Source of the DNA: Chrysoporthe austroafricana
Lineage: Eukaryota > Ascomycota > Sordariomycetes > Diaporthales > Cryphonectriaceae
Length of the DNA: 64,000 bases
Assembly: GCA_001051155.2 (NCBI GenBank)
Contig: JYIP02000018.1
Coordinates: forward strand, 1-64,000
Reading direction: 5' to 3'
Under the pieces are notes generated by a model. It was not told the origin of the DNA. It searched no databases and was given only the letters and a program-made list of their open reading frames with translations. Below are positions 33,973 to 44,150 of this stretch, piece by piece. Positions within the stretch are counted from its first letter, which is position 1; every line of letters starts with the position of its first letter. Made by a program: the position numbers and the translations under genes.

Positions 33973-34746
33973 CTAGAGCCGGCGAGCGTAGTCCTGACCA
34001 AAGACCTCAGCGACACGAGGGTCATCGTAATCAAGACCCGGCATGGCCGGCATACAACCAAACTCGTCGGCATCGTCGCCAGCGTCTAGATTAGAGGGCA
34101 GGCGCTGGGACCCATTTTCCGATTGTGCCGGGCTCAGCAGGCGGCGTTGGCTCAGACGGAACCTGATGTATTCCTCCTGTCTTGCACGGAAATAATCCTC
34201 AGATTGGCGGATGGCTTCGCGTATCTGCAGCCGGTTGGCCATCCGCTGGGCATGCTCGGCTGTGCCAGGCAGCGGACCCTCAGAGTCAACGTCAGGGATA
34301 GGCCACGGGTGGTCGCCATATTCGGAAATGTTGGAGTATCCGGACCATCCATCATGGCAGAGATCGCTATCCGCCTCGGTGCCAAGCCACGGGCTCGGGC
34401 TCCGCTCGAAGCTCTTATGATCGAGGGGACTGCTATCCATCCTGGCTTTCTTAACCGCATGCGGGTCGTCCGCATGCGCCTCGGCTGCCGGTCGTTTTGA
34501 GCGTCGACGAGGAGCTGTTACAGACGGCATGGGATCGCGGTTGACCGCATAGGAACGGCCCTGCGCTTTGGGTGCCTGTCGTTTTGAACGTCGAGGAGCT
34601 GATCTGGACGGCGTGAGATCGCGGTTGGTGCGGGAATGACTCGCCGTGTTGTCGTTACGTGTTCGATTTGTCCGCCGTCTCTTCGAGGCATGTAGGGCGG
34701 AGTGCGCACTGTCATCAAGAGCATCCGGCAGGGATCTCTTGGCCAT
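33973..34746 (-). CDS. Unknown protein, basic and disordered with an internal duplication
   Basis: A single open frame of 257 residues from the ATG at 34746 (MAKRSLPDALDD); the upstream in-frame GTG at 34917 is not a likely start. The first third is very rich in Arg, Lys and Ser (SKRRRTNRTRND) and holds two copies of a ~35-residue unit, the first containing APRRSKRQAPKAQGRSYAVN and the second APRRRSKRPAAEAHA, each following an R-D-x-x-P-S start. Clusters such as SKRRR and RRRSKRP look like nuclear localisation signals. The C-terminal part has a mixed-charge helix (EAIRQSEDYFRARQEEYIRFRL) broken by a short acidic tail. No family recognised. It diverges from the FHA-like gene with 265 bp between the two ATGs, so the promoters may be shared. 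GC-rich codons support it as real. Confidence 0.6.
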   Translation of the reverse strand: MAKRSLPDALDDSAHSALHASKRRRTNRTRNDNTASHSRTNRDLTPSRSAPRRSKRQAPKAQGRSYAVNRDPMPSVTAPRRRSKRPAAEAHADDPHAVKKARMDSSPLDHKSFERSPSPWLGTEADSDLCHDGWSGYSNISEYGDHPWPIPDVDSEGPLPGTAEHAQRMANRLQIREAIRQSEDYFRARQEEYIRFRLSQRRLLSPAQSENGSQRLPSNLDAGDDADEFGCMPAMPGLDYDDPRVAEVFGQDYARRL

Positions 34747-35011
34747 TGTGTTGGATTCTTCGTCTTTGGGCGAGGAGAAATGAGGGCAACGAGGTGGGAA
34801 GATGCGATGCAAGAGGAGAGCGAAAGAAGTTGAAATGGGGATCGCGAGATCAGTCAACAGTTGGAAATAACAGGGGCCGGGGGCGGCAGCATAGTACACC
34901 GCCCGTTCGAGATCCACTTCAGTAAGCTACGTATCTAAGGGCTCGGTGGTTTCCAATTCCAAAGATCATATGGGCCCGGATTGAAAGCCATAAAATAATA
35001 CCAACATTTCA

Positions 35012-35740
35012 ATGGCCGAATCGCCCTCAAACAGCCGGGCGGAGGCCTAGCCTATCAGCCCAACCCGCTTACAGACGAGCAATCTACAGACGAACAGTTC
35101 ACAGACGAGCAGTCCTATCCACTTTGCCACCTTCTCCGCGGTCAATACCGCCGCCGTCCACCTCCTAACGACAATCAAGGCCTACTCCTCGCCCGATTCC
35201 TACCTGTCCCGATGTCTCATCAGCACAGACGAGAATATTGGCTACCGTCTAGAACTTGCCAAGTCTTCGGACGATGCCCCTAGGCCCGGTTCTTGGCGAC
35301 CGTCGGGTCCGTGGAGGATCGGCTGTGGTTGGAATAGGGTCAGACCCGAGGAGCCGAATGATATCGGCGTCGACTTTCTCCTCTGCCCGCCGGAAGGGCC
35401 AGGCGCTCGATCGGCCCGCCAGTCCATCGCCCCGGTCCACGCGAGCATTCACTTTCACCCCGAAGCCAGTGTCCTCATGCTGCGCAGATTGAACAAACAC
35501 CCAATCATATACAGAGGCGGCGGCGGTAATAACGGCGATATGACCATCTTCAAGAACCGGCCCTTCAAGACTTGCGTGCTTTTGCAAAGGCGGAACCGGC
35601 TGGTCTTGGGTGAATACGAATTCTCTCTCGATTTCGTGTGTCGCGGATCGGAGGAAGCCGAGGCCCAGGAGGACATCACGGAAGATGGCAATCTCCTCGA
35701 GGGGCGTTCCCCTGGCGTCCCTTTTGGAGGCAGAGGTTAA
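35012..35740 (+). pseudogene. FHA-like-domain protein gene with one in-frame stop
   Basis: From the ATG at 35012 (MAESPSNSRAEA) the frame hits TAG at 35048-35050 and then stays open to TAA at 35738-35740. The stop replaces what is probably Trp (TGG). Downstream the protein reads PIHFATFSAVNTAAVHLLTTIKAY, then DIGVDFLLCPP...SIAPVHASIHFHPEASVLMLRRL, PIIY, and RNRLVLGEYEFSLDF. The pattern of H-A-x-I-x-F-H-P, then L-x-L-R, then N-R-L-x-L-G-x-x-E-Y/F is that of the FHA-like phosphothreonine-binding fold that opens some fungal Ser/Thr kinases. No kinase domain follows in frame. Three 15-bp repeats (cagacgagcaat-type) encode L-Q-T-S-N-like triplets near the N-terminus. Either a nonsense allele, or translation starts downstream of the stop. 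Confidence 0.65.
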
Positions 35741-37325
35741 CATTAGCATGCTAGGGCCGCGGTTGAGCGAAGACCTTACCCCCTAGTTCATACAAGGTCT
35801 GGCACGCTTCAACAACCAACATACCATAACAATCGTGACCATAACACAGCCACGGAAGTTCTGCTGGAACGAAGCGTTCCGGGCAAGTCTGCAACTCTGG
35901 CCTGGTTACCTCTAAGCCACCTATTGCCACTAACATGGTGAACCAGGACTGCTTCGACGTCATCAAGTCACAGGGAGCCTGCCTCCTCCCTCCGCCCCAG
36001 TCTGGGAGGAACACGAGGTCGAGGACCTCGCTGCCAAGCTCACCCAGGAGCTGATCATCTTCCTCGGGATCGTCCAGCCGGTCAGCCGCGCACCCTGCTC
36101 AGCACAACGCAGCCCGCGGCCCAGCTAAGCAGTGCTCTCTCTAGCACGCCGTCAGCTAATACACACTGTGCGCGCGGCCTGTCAAATCACCACACACCAC
36201 CACCGTCGTGTCATCAACCACCACCATCACCCCCACGAGATTGGCAGGTCCCCGACTTCCCCGGGACCGCCTCCCAAGGAACAAGAGAACGGACAAGAAG
36301 AAAGATACAACCAAACACTTACACGAAGAAGCCGCCAAGAAGGAGGGATATTTCCTTTAATATCCAAGGTGGGGGGGGGGGGTAATGACATGTCAGGCCG
36401 GCCATGTTAACGCAGGGGGTATGCCGGTATCTGTCCGATCAGCTTGCCTCTCGAACACCCCTCGTCGTCCCCCGGTATTCGCCGCTACTTGAGCAGCGCA
36501 AGCGGAAGGTAACGACGGTCAGGCGGGAGACGATCTGTAAATATTTTTGTATATCATTTATATATATAATTATGCATTCTTAATTTATTATATTAAAAGA
36601 AATTGAACCTTGACCTTAGCTTCAATTTTGCTTGTATTAGCATGAAATTCGAAGCGTTATAAGAGTATTTGTATTTTTTTATATTTCTTTTATTATTGTT
36701 TATTACGCTTATTAGCTTTAATTACTATAATTATAAGCTTTTCAAAATTTTAAAGGCCTTTAAATTTATAGAAATTCTTTTATGTATATTTTAAATTTAT
36801 TATAATATTAAATTACATCGTATTAAACCTTCTTTTTCCCGTTATGAAATAATATAAGGTATAAATAAAGTGACCCGCTTATTACAAGCATTGCGAAACG
36901 CTAGTATTATCTTTTAATATATTTTAAAACGATAACGGTTCGCTTCTTGCCTTGGCATAGCATCCCTTTCAGTATATCCAGACCGCTTTTTAATTACTGT
37001 TGCATTTGTAAGGCTAGGCAAGAAGCAGCTGAATCTGGCTATTATATTTGCAAAGGCAGACAAAGATTGCAATATTCCTTGCGAAGCTTGGTATATAATA
37101 TAATCTGATCTTAATATAATAAAAAGTTTATTCCGCTATCGTTCAAGGAAGAGGAGAGGGAAAGGAAAAGGGCGCCAGACTACTTAAAGGTGCATTTGGT
37201 CCGCTCTTAAGCCGGTAACAAAGTAACAAACAACCTCTTGTATCCGCATCTTTTATCCCTATTCTACTACCAGTACTATTCATATCTCCTGTTTCGTATG
37301 ACCTTATAAAGGCACAGAAACCATT
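35741..37325. other. Intergenic region, GC-rich then AT-rich
   Basis: 35,741-36,530 is GC-rich; the minus frame 35,751-36,014 and plus-strand pieces near 36,010-36,120 could be gene debris but match nothing I know. A 12-base G run lies at 36,371-36,382. 36,540-37,140 is an AT-rich RIP-like island. 37,140-37,325 is the probable promoter region of the next gene. Confidence 0.4.
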
Positions 37326-37653
37326 ATGGCCAAGTTCCTCTTCCTTATCGCTCTTCTGTCTGCCATCGCCCCCGCTGTCATAGCCGGGGTTCCACAGGCC
37401 GAGCCCCTCCAGCTGGAAGAGCGGCAAAACGACTGTCTGCATCGGGGGCGTATGTATCTTCACGGAACAAGTATCGAGTGGGCGTGGCTGACTGGCTGTA
37501 GAACCATGCCCGGGCGGGTTCGTAGATTGCTGCCAGCCGGAATCTACCAAATGCGTTCGTAAGTAAAGGGCCGCACTTTTGCTTTGCTAGGTATCCTTAC
37601 TAAGTATTTAATAAATAGGAGTGCCCAGCGATGGTCCTTGGACCTGCCAGTGA
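37326..37653 (+). pseudogene. Small secreted cysteine-rich protein gene, frame-broken
   Basis: The ATG at 37326 starts a clear signal peptide (MAKFLFLIALLSAIAPAVIA) followed by a short pro-like region ending in LEERQ. Just after the first Cys the frame must change by one base near 37,437 for the Cys-rich part to continue; that frame then meets a TGA near 37,490. Beyond it are a CC pair and single Cys residues. A good intron (GTAAGT donor at 37559, TACTAAG branch, TAG acceptor at 37618) leads to a final exon with one more Cys and a stop at 37651-37653. Across the broken frames there are eight Cys, the even number expected of a disulphide-stabilised secreted effector-like or antifungal-like protein. 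Unspliced and unshifted, the frame ends at 37562 with few Cys. Function unknown. Confidence 0.55.
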
Positions 37654-37899
37654 TTTATAATCGATAGGAAGGGCATTGCCAGGCAGTGCAGTATTGGGTT
37701 GATGGGTACTTTCCCAGCGCGGTTATAGCGGGTTAAGAACCGGGTAGGACGGTCAGACCTTGCTCGGCTGATCTAGCCTGCTATTGCGATTCAACATCGC
37801 GACTATCCTCTCTTTCTGTTTATATACTAGTTCTTGTTTTTATTTCTAGTAGCTACTGGCAATTTACCTATATGGCCATATATATTATACACCAACGAA

Positions 37900-38180
37900 C
37901 GGTTCAGGTTACAAGAACAGGCCAGGTCATTGGAAACCATGACTTAACGTGGCCCGGATCTAACATCCGCAGCAAACGTTCAGGATTTATAAGCAAGGGT
38001 TAGGGTACTAATTATACTGATTATAGACTGATTAATACGATCAGCTAACTGATTTACTTACTACTACAATTGTATATATTGATTATTATATAGTGCATCA
38101 ATGTATAAGCCCGAGAGGTTGCATTATTATATTTATATGGCTGCTTTATTATTATTTATATAAATAATAAAGGCTCGCAT
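37900..38180 (+). repeat. LTR-like relic upstream of the HeLo-like/ANK gene
   Basis: Begins around ggttacaagaacaggcc and includes gcaagggttagggtact followed by AT-rich DNA, the same order as in the LTR at 39,546-40,010 (cataagcaagggttagggttaagg). It also matches the minus-strand relic at 25,750-25,870. Probably a solo LTR fragment. Confidence 0.45.
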
Positions 38181-38294
38181 CTTGAATTCTACTAGACCTT
38201 CGACTCTTTTTCACTTCACCTTTTCAGCGTGTTCATCATTTGTCCCCATCCCGCCTTACCCTGGGTCCTTCCCTTATTCTATATCTATTCAAAT

Positions 38295-39297
38295 ATGACA
38301 TATCCATTTTCTATTAGTGTTGGCATGTTAGGCGTCATCAGCTTTGCCGGAGCCTTGTCAAATAGAGTTTATACTTTTGCTAAATCATTGCATAACGCTC
38401 CAGAAGAATGGCTCGAGTTCTCAAGCGACCTGGTAAATTTAAAGACAATTATCTCGAGTGACCAGACCTCGTACCTCTCCCTAATACAGCGAGACGCACC
38501 TGCAGGTGCAGGTTTAGAGATTCCATTTGTTGTGGCTGTTCAACGAGCGAAAGCATGTCTTAAAAAGATCGACAGCTTTACAACATCTTTAGCGGATTCG
38601 CACAGTTCCGATGTTGTCATACCGGTATATAGGATAGCCTAGGATTGCTGTAAAAAAAAAAGAAAAGAAAAGAAAAAGGACTATCAAGACTCCGGGCGCG
38701 ACTAAAGGAGATCACCGATAATATACAGGTCCTTTGGGACCTAGAAATAGGGTTAGATATCACACGGCACCTATAATGCTTCAATGGTTCAAAAGCTGAA
38801 ACTAAGCCTAGGTACGTCTCGAAAGATACCATCACTGCAGTTAAGGAGTTCTGTAATCAGATGTGGCAGAGACAGAGGTTTCGCAGGGTGCTCTCGACCA
38901 AATCCTTGCTATCACCAGCAAATTGCCGAAGTCAGGCCAAATGACGGCACAAATAGCCACCCTACCTTCTAATACTCAACAACCAAATCCCGCCTTGAAA
39001 CAAAACGCTCTCGACACAAGCAATGAATATTTCTACGGGCGACTTACTCAGTCCTAACCTTCAACGTGACGAGGATCCAGCTCGAGGTTCGGACATGCGA
39101 TCCTCGCGTCGGACCATGTAAATGTCCCTGTCGTGCCCGCTAGCAATGGAGGATCTCACCCCTCCTTTAAGGTTTTGGAGATTTGTCATTCTCGTTGAGA
39201 GGTGTCAAGTTCTTCACGCCGAAATGCACTTCCAATTGTTGTCAAGGAGCGGATACCAGACCGATGGTAGTAAAATATATCTTCCCCACTTAGCTAC
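38295..39297 (+). pseudogene. HeLo-like/ankyrin gene, 5' part (split by transposon)
   Basis: The ATG at 38295 begins MTYPFSISVGMLGVISFAG, followed by VYTFAKSLHNAPEEW..FSSDLVNLKTII. This is the HeLo-like N-terminal domain of fungal STAND and ankyrin proteins, a predicted membrane-active death-execution helix bundle. An intron probably starts at GTATAT near 38,628. Later exons show RLKEITDNIQVLWDLEIGLD, a frameshift near 38,850, QILAITSKLPKSGQMTAQI, and LTFNVTRIQLEVRTCDPR with a Cys-rich CKCPC segment. Several stops are TAG/TAA at positions reachable by G-to-A or C-to-T. The frame ends at VVKYIFPT, stop, LL, where the Fot1-type element is inserted. It continues at 48,929. The upstream in-frame GTG at 38229 is not a start. 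Confidence 0.8.
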
Positions 39298-39326
39298 TAA
39301 GTTAAAGCACCCCCTTTCCGCGCACC
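39297..39326 (+). repeat. Left terminal inverted repeat of the Fot1-type element
   Basis: The left end starts agttaaagcacccccttt after a TA (39298-39299) and is an exact inverse match to 48,900-48,929. The first bases resemble the known Fot1 terminus AGTCAAGCACCC. Directly inside are two further copies of a tttccgcgcaccc unit, absent from the right end. Confidence 0.95.
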
Positions 39327-39545
39327 CCCCGTTTCCGCGCACCCTGCGTTTCCGCGCACCCTGGTCAGCCATACCGCCAATTCAACCCCCTTTATATATT
39401 TTAATTTTATTCTATCAATTCTTATTCGAATAACTTCAAATTTTCTCTGTATATCAATTAGTCTATTATAAAGCTATATACCTAATCTGATATTCAATAA
39501 GCCATCCAGGCTATCCAGACAGGCCTATTTATTCGAAAGGCCTCG

Positions 39546-40010
39546 TGTTATAACCCAACATGCAGAACCAGGGTTTGGCGCCAAGCCGCTTTGAAACGGA
39601 CCATACGGTATAAAGGAATGCTAGGCCCGATAGAGAAACCTGATAAGACTTACATAAGCAAGGGTTAGGGTTAAGGATTAATAGGATCGATAGAATCGGT
39701 ATCGATCCAGATAGATCGATAGGTTTAGCTATCGAGCCGATCGATTTAAGCTAAAAAGCTAGATATATAAAGACTAGAAACTTATTAAATAGATTGCTAT
39801 AGCTTTTCAATTGTAAATTTAAATACTATTTGGACTTTAAATATTATTTAAGTAATAACTGCTTAAAGCTTATAAATATTGCATTCGAAAGACTTTATTA
39901 AAAGTATTTCCGGCATTTAAAGCTTATTTTAGCACTGCTTTTATTAGCATAAAACCTTTTAATTTTACGGTATATTTCAGGATTGTTATAGCGTTTATAA
40001 TATTTCGATT
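39546..40010 (+). repeat. Plus-orientation LTR (solo or truncated gypsy copy)
   Basis: Begins TGTTATAACCCAAC and is the inverted counterpart of the LTRs at 40,362-40,806 and 47,252-47,664. It is the least RIP-mutated of the three at its start. A further ~330 bp to 40,340 may be the first internal sequence of a truncated second element. Within it, gcaagggttagggttaagg is LTR sequence, not a telomere. Confidence 0.8.
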
Positions 40011-40361
40011 GAATACGGTATTCCGAATATAACTATTTGAAACCGTTTATCCGGCATATAAAACTATTAATAAGGGGCTGAAACTTAGCAAAAGCTCTCT
40101 ATTAGCTAAGAAAAAACACTAATTAAATAGATTCGAATTTAAGAAAACTTAAAGTCTTTCCAAGCTATTCGACATTCAAGCTTTTCGCTCAGAAAATCTT
40201 CTTTATTTAAGGAAACTCTCGACTATTAAGAAAGAAATAAACTAAAGCTTTTTTAAAAAGAAATCCGGAAATTCAAATCCGGAAAGCTCGAAAGATAGCT
40301 TCGAATCGAATTAATAAAGCGATAATAAAAGTAATACGGTTTTAATTCCGTCTTATTATAA

Positions 40362-40806
40362 ACGCTATAGCAATCTTAAAATATATTATAAAGTCGAAAG
40401 ATTTATGCTAATAAGAGCGATGCCAAATATAAGCTTTAAATACTGGAAATATTATAATAAAGTCTTAATGCAATATTTATAAGCTTAAAATAGCTATTAT
40501 TTAAATAATGCTTAAAGTTCAAATAGTATTTAAATTTACGACTGAAAAGCTATAGCAATTTATCTAATAAATATTCTGTTTTTATATATCCAGCTTTTCA
40601 GTTTTAAACCGATAAAACTAATAGCAAACATATTAATTTCAATAGAATCGATAGGATTAATAACAGTCTTATCGGTTTATACTTTAACTTTTACTTATAT
40701 AAATATTTTATTAGTTTTTCTATAAAGTCTGGAAATCCTTGCGTTATATAATTTATTTCAGAGCATTTTAATATTATACTCTAATTTTATATGTTAAGTT
40801 ATAATA
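40362..40806 (-). repeat. 3' LTR of the gypsy element
   Basis: Matches 47,252-47,664 in the same orientation, with shared words such as gtcttaatgcaatatttataa and ttctgtttttatatatccagctttt. It is ~40 bp longer than the other copy because of an extra segment around 40,625-40,660. Confidence 0.85.
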
Positions 40807-41614
40807 TTATTTCCTTCTTATCGATTATTATCCTTAATAATCTTTTATAAGTAACTCAGTTTTCTTATTTGTATTATTGCAACTTCTTAATTAGAATATC
40901 GGGTAGAACCGAGAAACGTTATTATAAGAAAACCGATTAAAGCAATACTTTTTGGCTTACGGTTTTCTCTCGTTATTCCGAAATGCTTGCGTATTCTGCC
41001 TGCTCGGATCGCAGCCTTTTTTATACTATTTCGGAAAAGGATTTTTCTCGTTATTTAGAATGCATTTGCAGCAAATATAGGAGTTTCGATATAGCTAGCC
41101 TTATTCTTATTCGGATATAAAAGATCGTTAAGTAATATTCTTAAGTTGAAACGGAATTGGATATAGCCGAAAAGGAAATAATATTGGCGAATGCAAAAGT
41201 CTTGCATTTACGGAAGCAATGCTATCTATAAGCAAAGAAAATAATGCGGGCTATTTATTATAGTTTGAATATTATTAAAGAATTAGAAACGCTGGAAACT
41301 GAAAAGGCCGAGGAGGAGCGCTATAAAGCTGAGGCTAAACGCTATGCTATAGAACTTTTCGTTCTTAAAGGTTCTTTTTCTAAGAATTTCGATTCCGATA
41401 CTGCTTTATAGCAATTTAAATCAAATATTAACTAGTTTATTGCGGATTAAATAATCGGTTCTAAAGGTATAGCTAGTCTTTCTAATAATATTTTTCTTTC
41501 TGAATAATTTAATAAGTTATTTTATTTGCTTATTTTTTTATACTAATATTTATTTAAATAGTCCGCTAATATTTAAAATATATTTCGTAAATTGCTTTTA
41601 AGTTTTTATAAGTT

Positions 41615-41848
41615 TTAACTTATTGAATAACCTTTCCATTTAATAAAGTATTTTAAGTTATAGTTTAATTTATAATATTTAAAGATTCGTTCGATTTTAT
41701 ATTTTAATTCGTTATTTTCGATTTGTATTGCATTATTTGTTTCGGTCGATTTAAGTATTAATTTAAAGAGTAAAGTATAGAATACTGGATAAATTCTTAT
41801 TTTATAGGGTAATATAAATTCGAAATTAATATTTGAAATTTTTTTCAA
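41615..41848 (-). pseudogene. Integrase C-terminus and chromodomain relic
   Basis: A stop-free minus-strand frame reads LPYKIRIYPVFYTLLFKLIL, then IENNELKYKIERIFKYYKLN and YFIKWKGYSIS. This corresponds to the L-P-x-x-x-x-I-H-P-V-F-H-x-S-L-L-K end of chromoviral integrase followed by the chromodomain Y-x-V-E-x-I-L...L-x-Y-L-V-K-W-K-G-Y. The chromodomain directs integration to marked chromatin. Substitutions (H to Y, V to I) are of the RIP type. No ATG start; part of the dead pol gene. Confidence 0.85.
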
Positions 41849-43649
41849 AATTTTAAATAAATTAATTTTCTTATAATTTAATAAGTAAAAAGGTTTTATC
41901 GTTTTAATATAACTTTTTTTGTCGAATAAAATAAACTTTATTTCTTTCTTATAAAATTGGTTTTTTAATCCTTTTAGAATTAGTATATTTTATTATTCTT
42001 TTTTATATAAATTTTAGTTTTTTCTAGAATTTTTCTTAAATCTTTTTAATTTTTCTAATCCGTTTTTCTGCTGCTTTTATATTTATTCTTAATATTTTAT
42101 TATAATAAGCTATCGGATTATAACTGTAAAGTATATAAAATAATAATTTCTTTATCGTATTTATATTTACGCTATTATATACGAATTATATTAATAGTAA
42201 TAAATTAATCCAATTATTTTATTCGTAATTTATATAATATTATAAATATTATTTAATAATTTGATTTATTCGTTCCGTTTATCCGTTTATTTATAAATAA
42301 AATACTATAAATATCTTTTAATATATTTCGAATAGCTTTATAAGTAAGGTTTAGAAATTTAATATAAATTTTTTATTTCTATTGGAAATAATTTCTTTAA
42401 GTATGCTATAATTAGCTATAATTATTCTGAGAAATATATATATAAAGCTTTCTGCTATGCTGCTTTTCTTATAAAGGAAGAAGTAAGTATATTTGCTTAA
42501 TTTGCAAACTATTATTAAAATGCTATTATATTATATTTTAATTAAAAGTTTTCGTTAAAAGAGTAATTTAATAATAAAATTTTAATTAATAAATTGCTAA
42601 ACTGCTTTTAAAATAAAGAGCGGTTAAAATAACTTACAAAACTTATAATATTCGATTTTATTTTTCTTATAATTATTGCATTCTTATAAAATTCTTTTAA
42701 TTTTCTATTTTAATTTTAAAGAATTTTAATATTTCTTAATTCTTTTATATATAGCTTTAACTCTTTTATAGCTATATATTAATACGCTATATATAATTCT
42801 AATATATTTATTTTATTCTTTAAAAGTTATATTTTTTAATTTCTTTTTGCTATTATTAATTTTAATAATTATATTAAGTTTTCTAATTTCGTTTATAAAG
42901 TTGCTATTTTTATCTTGCCGAAAAATATTCTGGAATTTTTTAAATTTTATATTTTAATAGTTCGATTATTTATTAAATATATTTATTTTATTATTTTCGG
43001 ATCTTTTATAATAAATAATTTTTAAATTAAATTATAAAAAGAATTCTATTTATTTAATTTATCGCTTATTTAAAACTTTTATTATTATAAATATTATTAA
43101 GTTTTTATAATCCGAATATATTATAATTTAATATTTAATTCCGATTAAATATTATTATTATTCTTTAAATGCTTTAATAATTATTATTAATTCTTTATTT
43201 GAAATGCTATAATTAAATTCTAAACCGTTTAATTTTTTTGAAAAGTTCTTTATAATTTTAAAATATCTTTAATTATTTCGTTAGCTTAATTATTTGCTAA
43301 ATATATAATCCGATATATCGGTTTTAATTTTAAAAGGTTTTTTTAAATTTGCTTTATAGAAAATAAGTTCTAATATAATTTATCCTTTAATTTTATTAAA
43401 TGCTTTTTGCATTTCTAAAGTTTATTCAAATTTTCGATTTTTTTTTATAAAGTTTATAAGAAAATAAACAATCTTGCTATAATTTCGAATAAATTATTAA
43501 TAGAAGTTTGCATATTTGAAAAATGCTTTAATATTTTTAATATTTTCCGGTATAAGCTATTTTCATATTATTTTAATTTTATTTTTCTATATATTAATTC
43601 ATTTTAATTAAATAATATAACCGAAATAATTAATCTTTTATTAATAGAA

Positions 43650-44150
43650 ATAATATTTATTTAATTTAATTAAAAGTTTATTATCTTATAATATTTAAAA
43701 TACTTATTATATATATTGCTTATATATTTCAAAGTTTTTAGAAAAAATAAGAATATTATTAAAGTAAATAATAATAATATTATTTAAATATTTATAAAAA
43801 ATATAGTTAATTATTTCTTAAAAGAATGCTAGCGTATTTATAAGTTTAAAAGGCATAATTATATATTCGAAATATTTATAACGTATTCTAAAAGCTATTT
43901 TCTAAATATTATTTTCTTTAATCCAAATATAATAATATTCTTTTTTAAAATCTAATATAATAAACTATTTTGCTCTTATTAATCGGTTTTTTATTTCGCT
44001 TTCTAATAGCAATAAGTATCGATTTTTAATTATAATATTATTAAGCTATCGATAATTTATATAAATAGAAATAACTATTTTGCAAATAATTGCAATAGTT
44101 ATATATATTCCCTTTTCAGGTTTTCATTAATATATTCTTTAAATATTTCG
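43650..44150 (-). pseudogene. Gypsy reverse transcriptase relic
   Basis: Minus-strand frames give FKEYINENLKREYI, then, through stops, LKIDTYCY (the K-N-R-Y-P-L-P-L region), YVINISNI, LINTLAF and EIINYIFYKYLNNI, ending at YFNNILIFSK. The last is the Y-x-D-D-I-L-I-F-S catalytic box at about 43,770-43,740 with both Asp changed to Asn, the change expected from RIP of GAC/GAT. Non-functional. Confidence 0.8.

Noticed and set aside
35249..35749. Minus-strand 166-codon frame opposite the FHA-like gene
   Set aside because: The plus frame carries a continuous recognisable domain; the minus frame has none.
37998..39680. TTAGGG-like units (gggttagggt near 37,998 and 39,663) as interstitial telomere repeats
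   Set aside because: Only about two units, and both lie in the same position of LTR sequences; an inverted LTR copy at 47,530 has the matching accctaaccc-type word (ctctaaccct).
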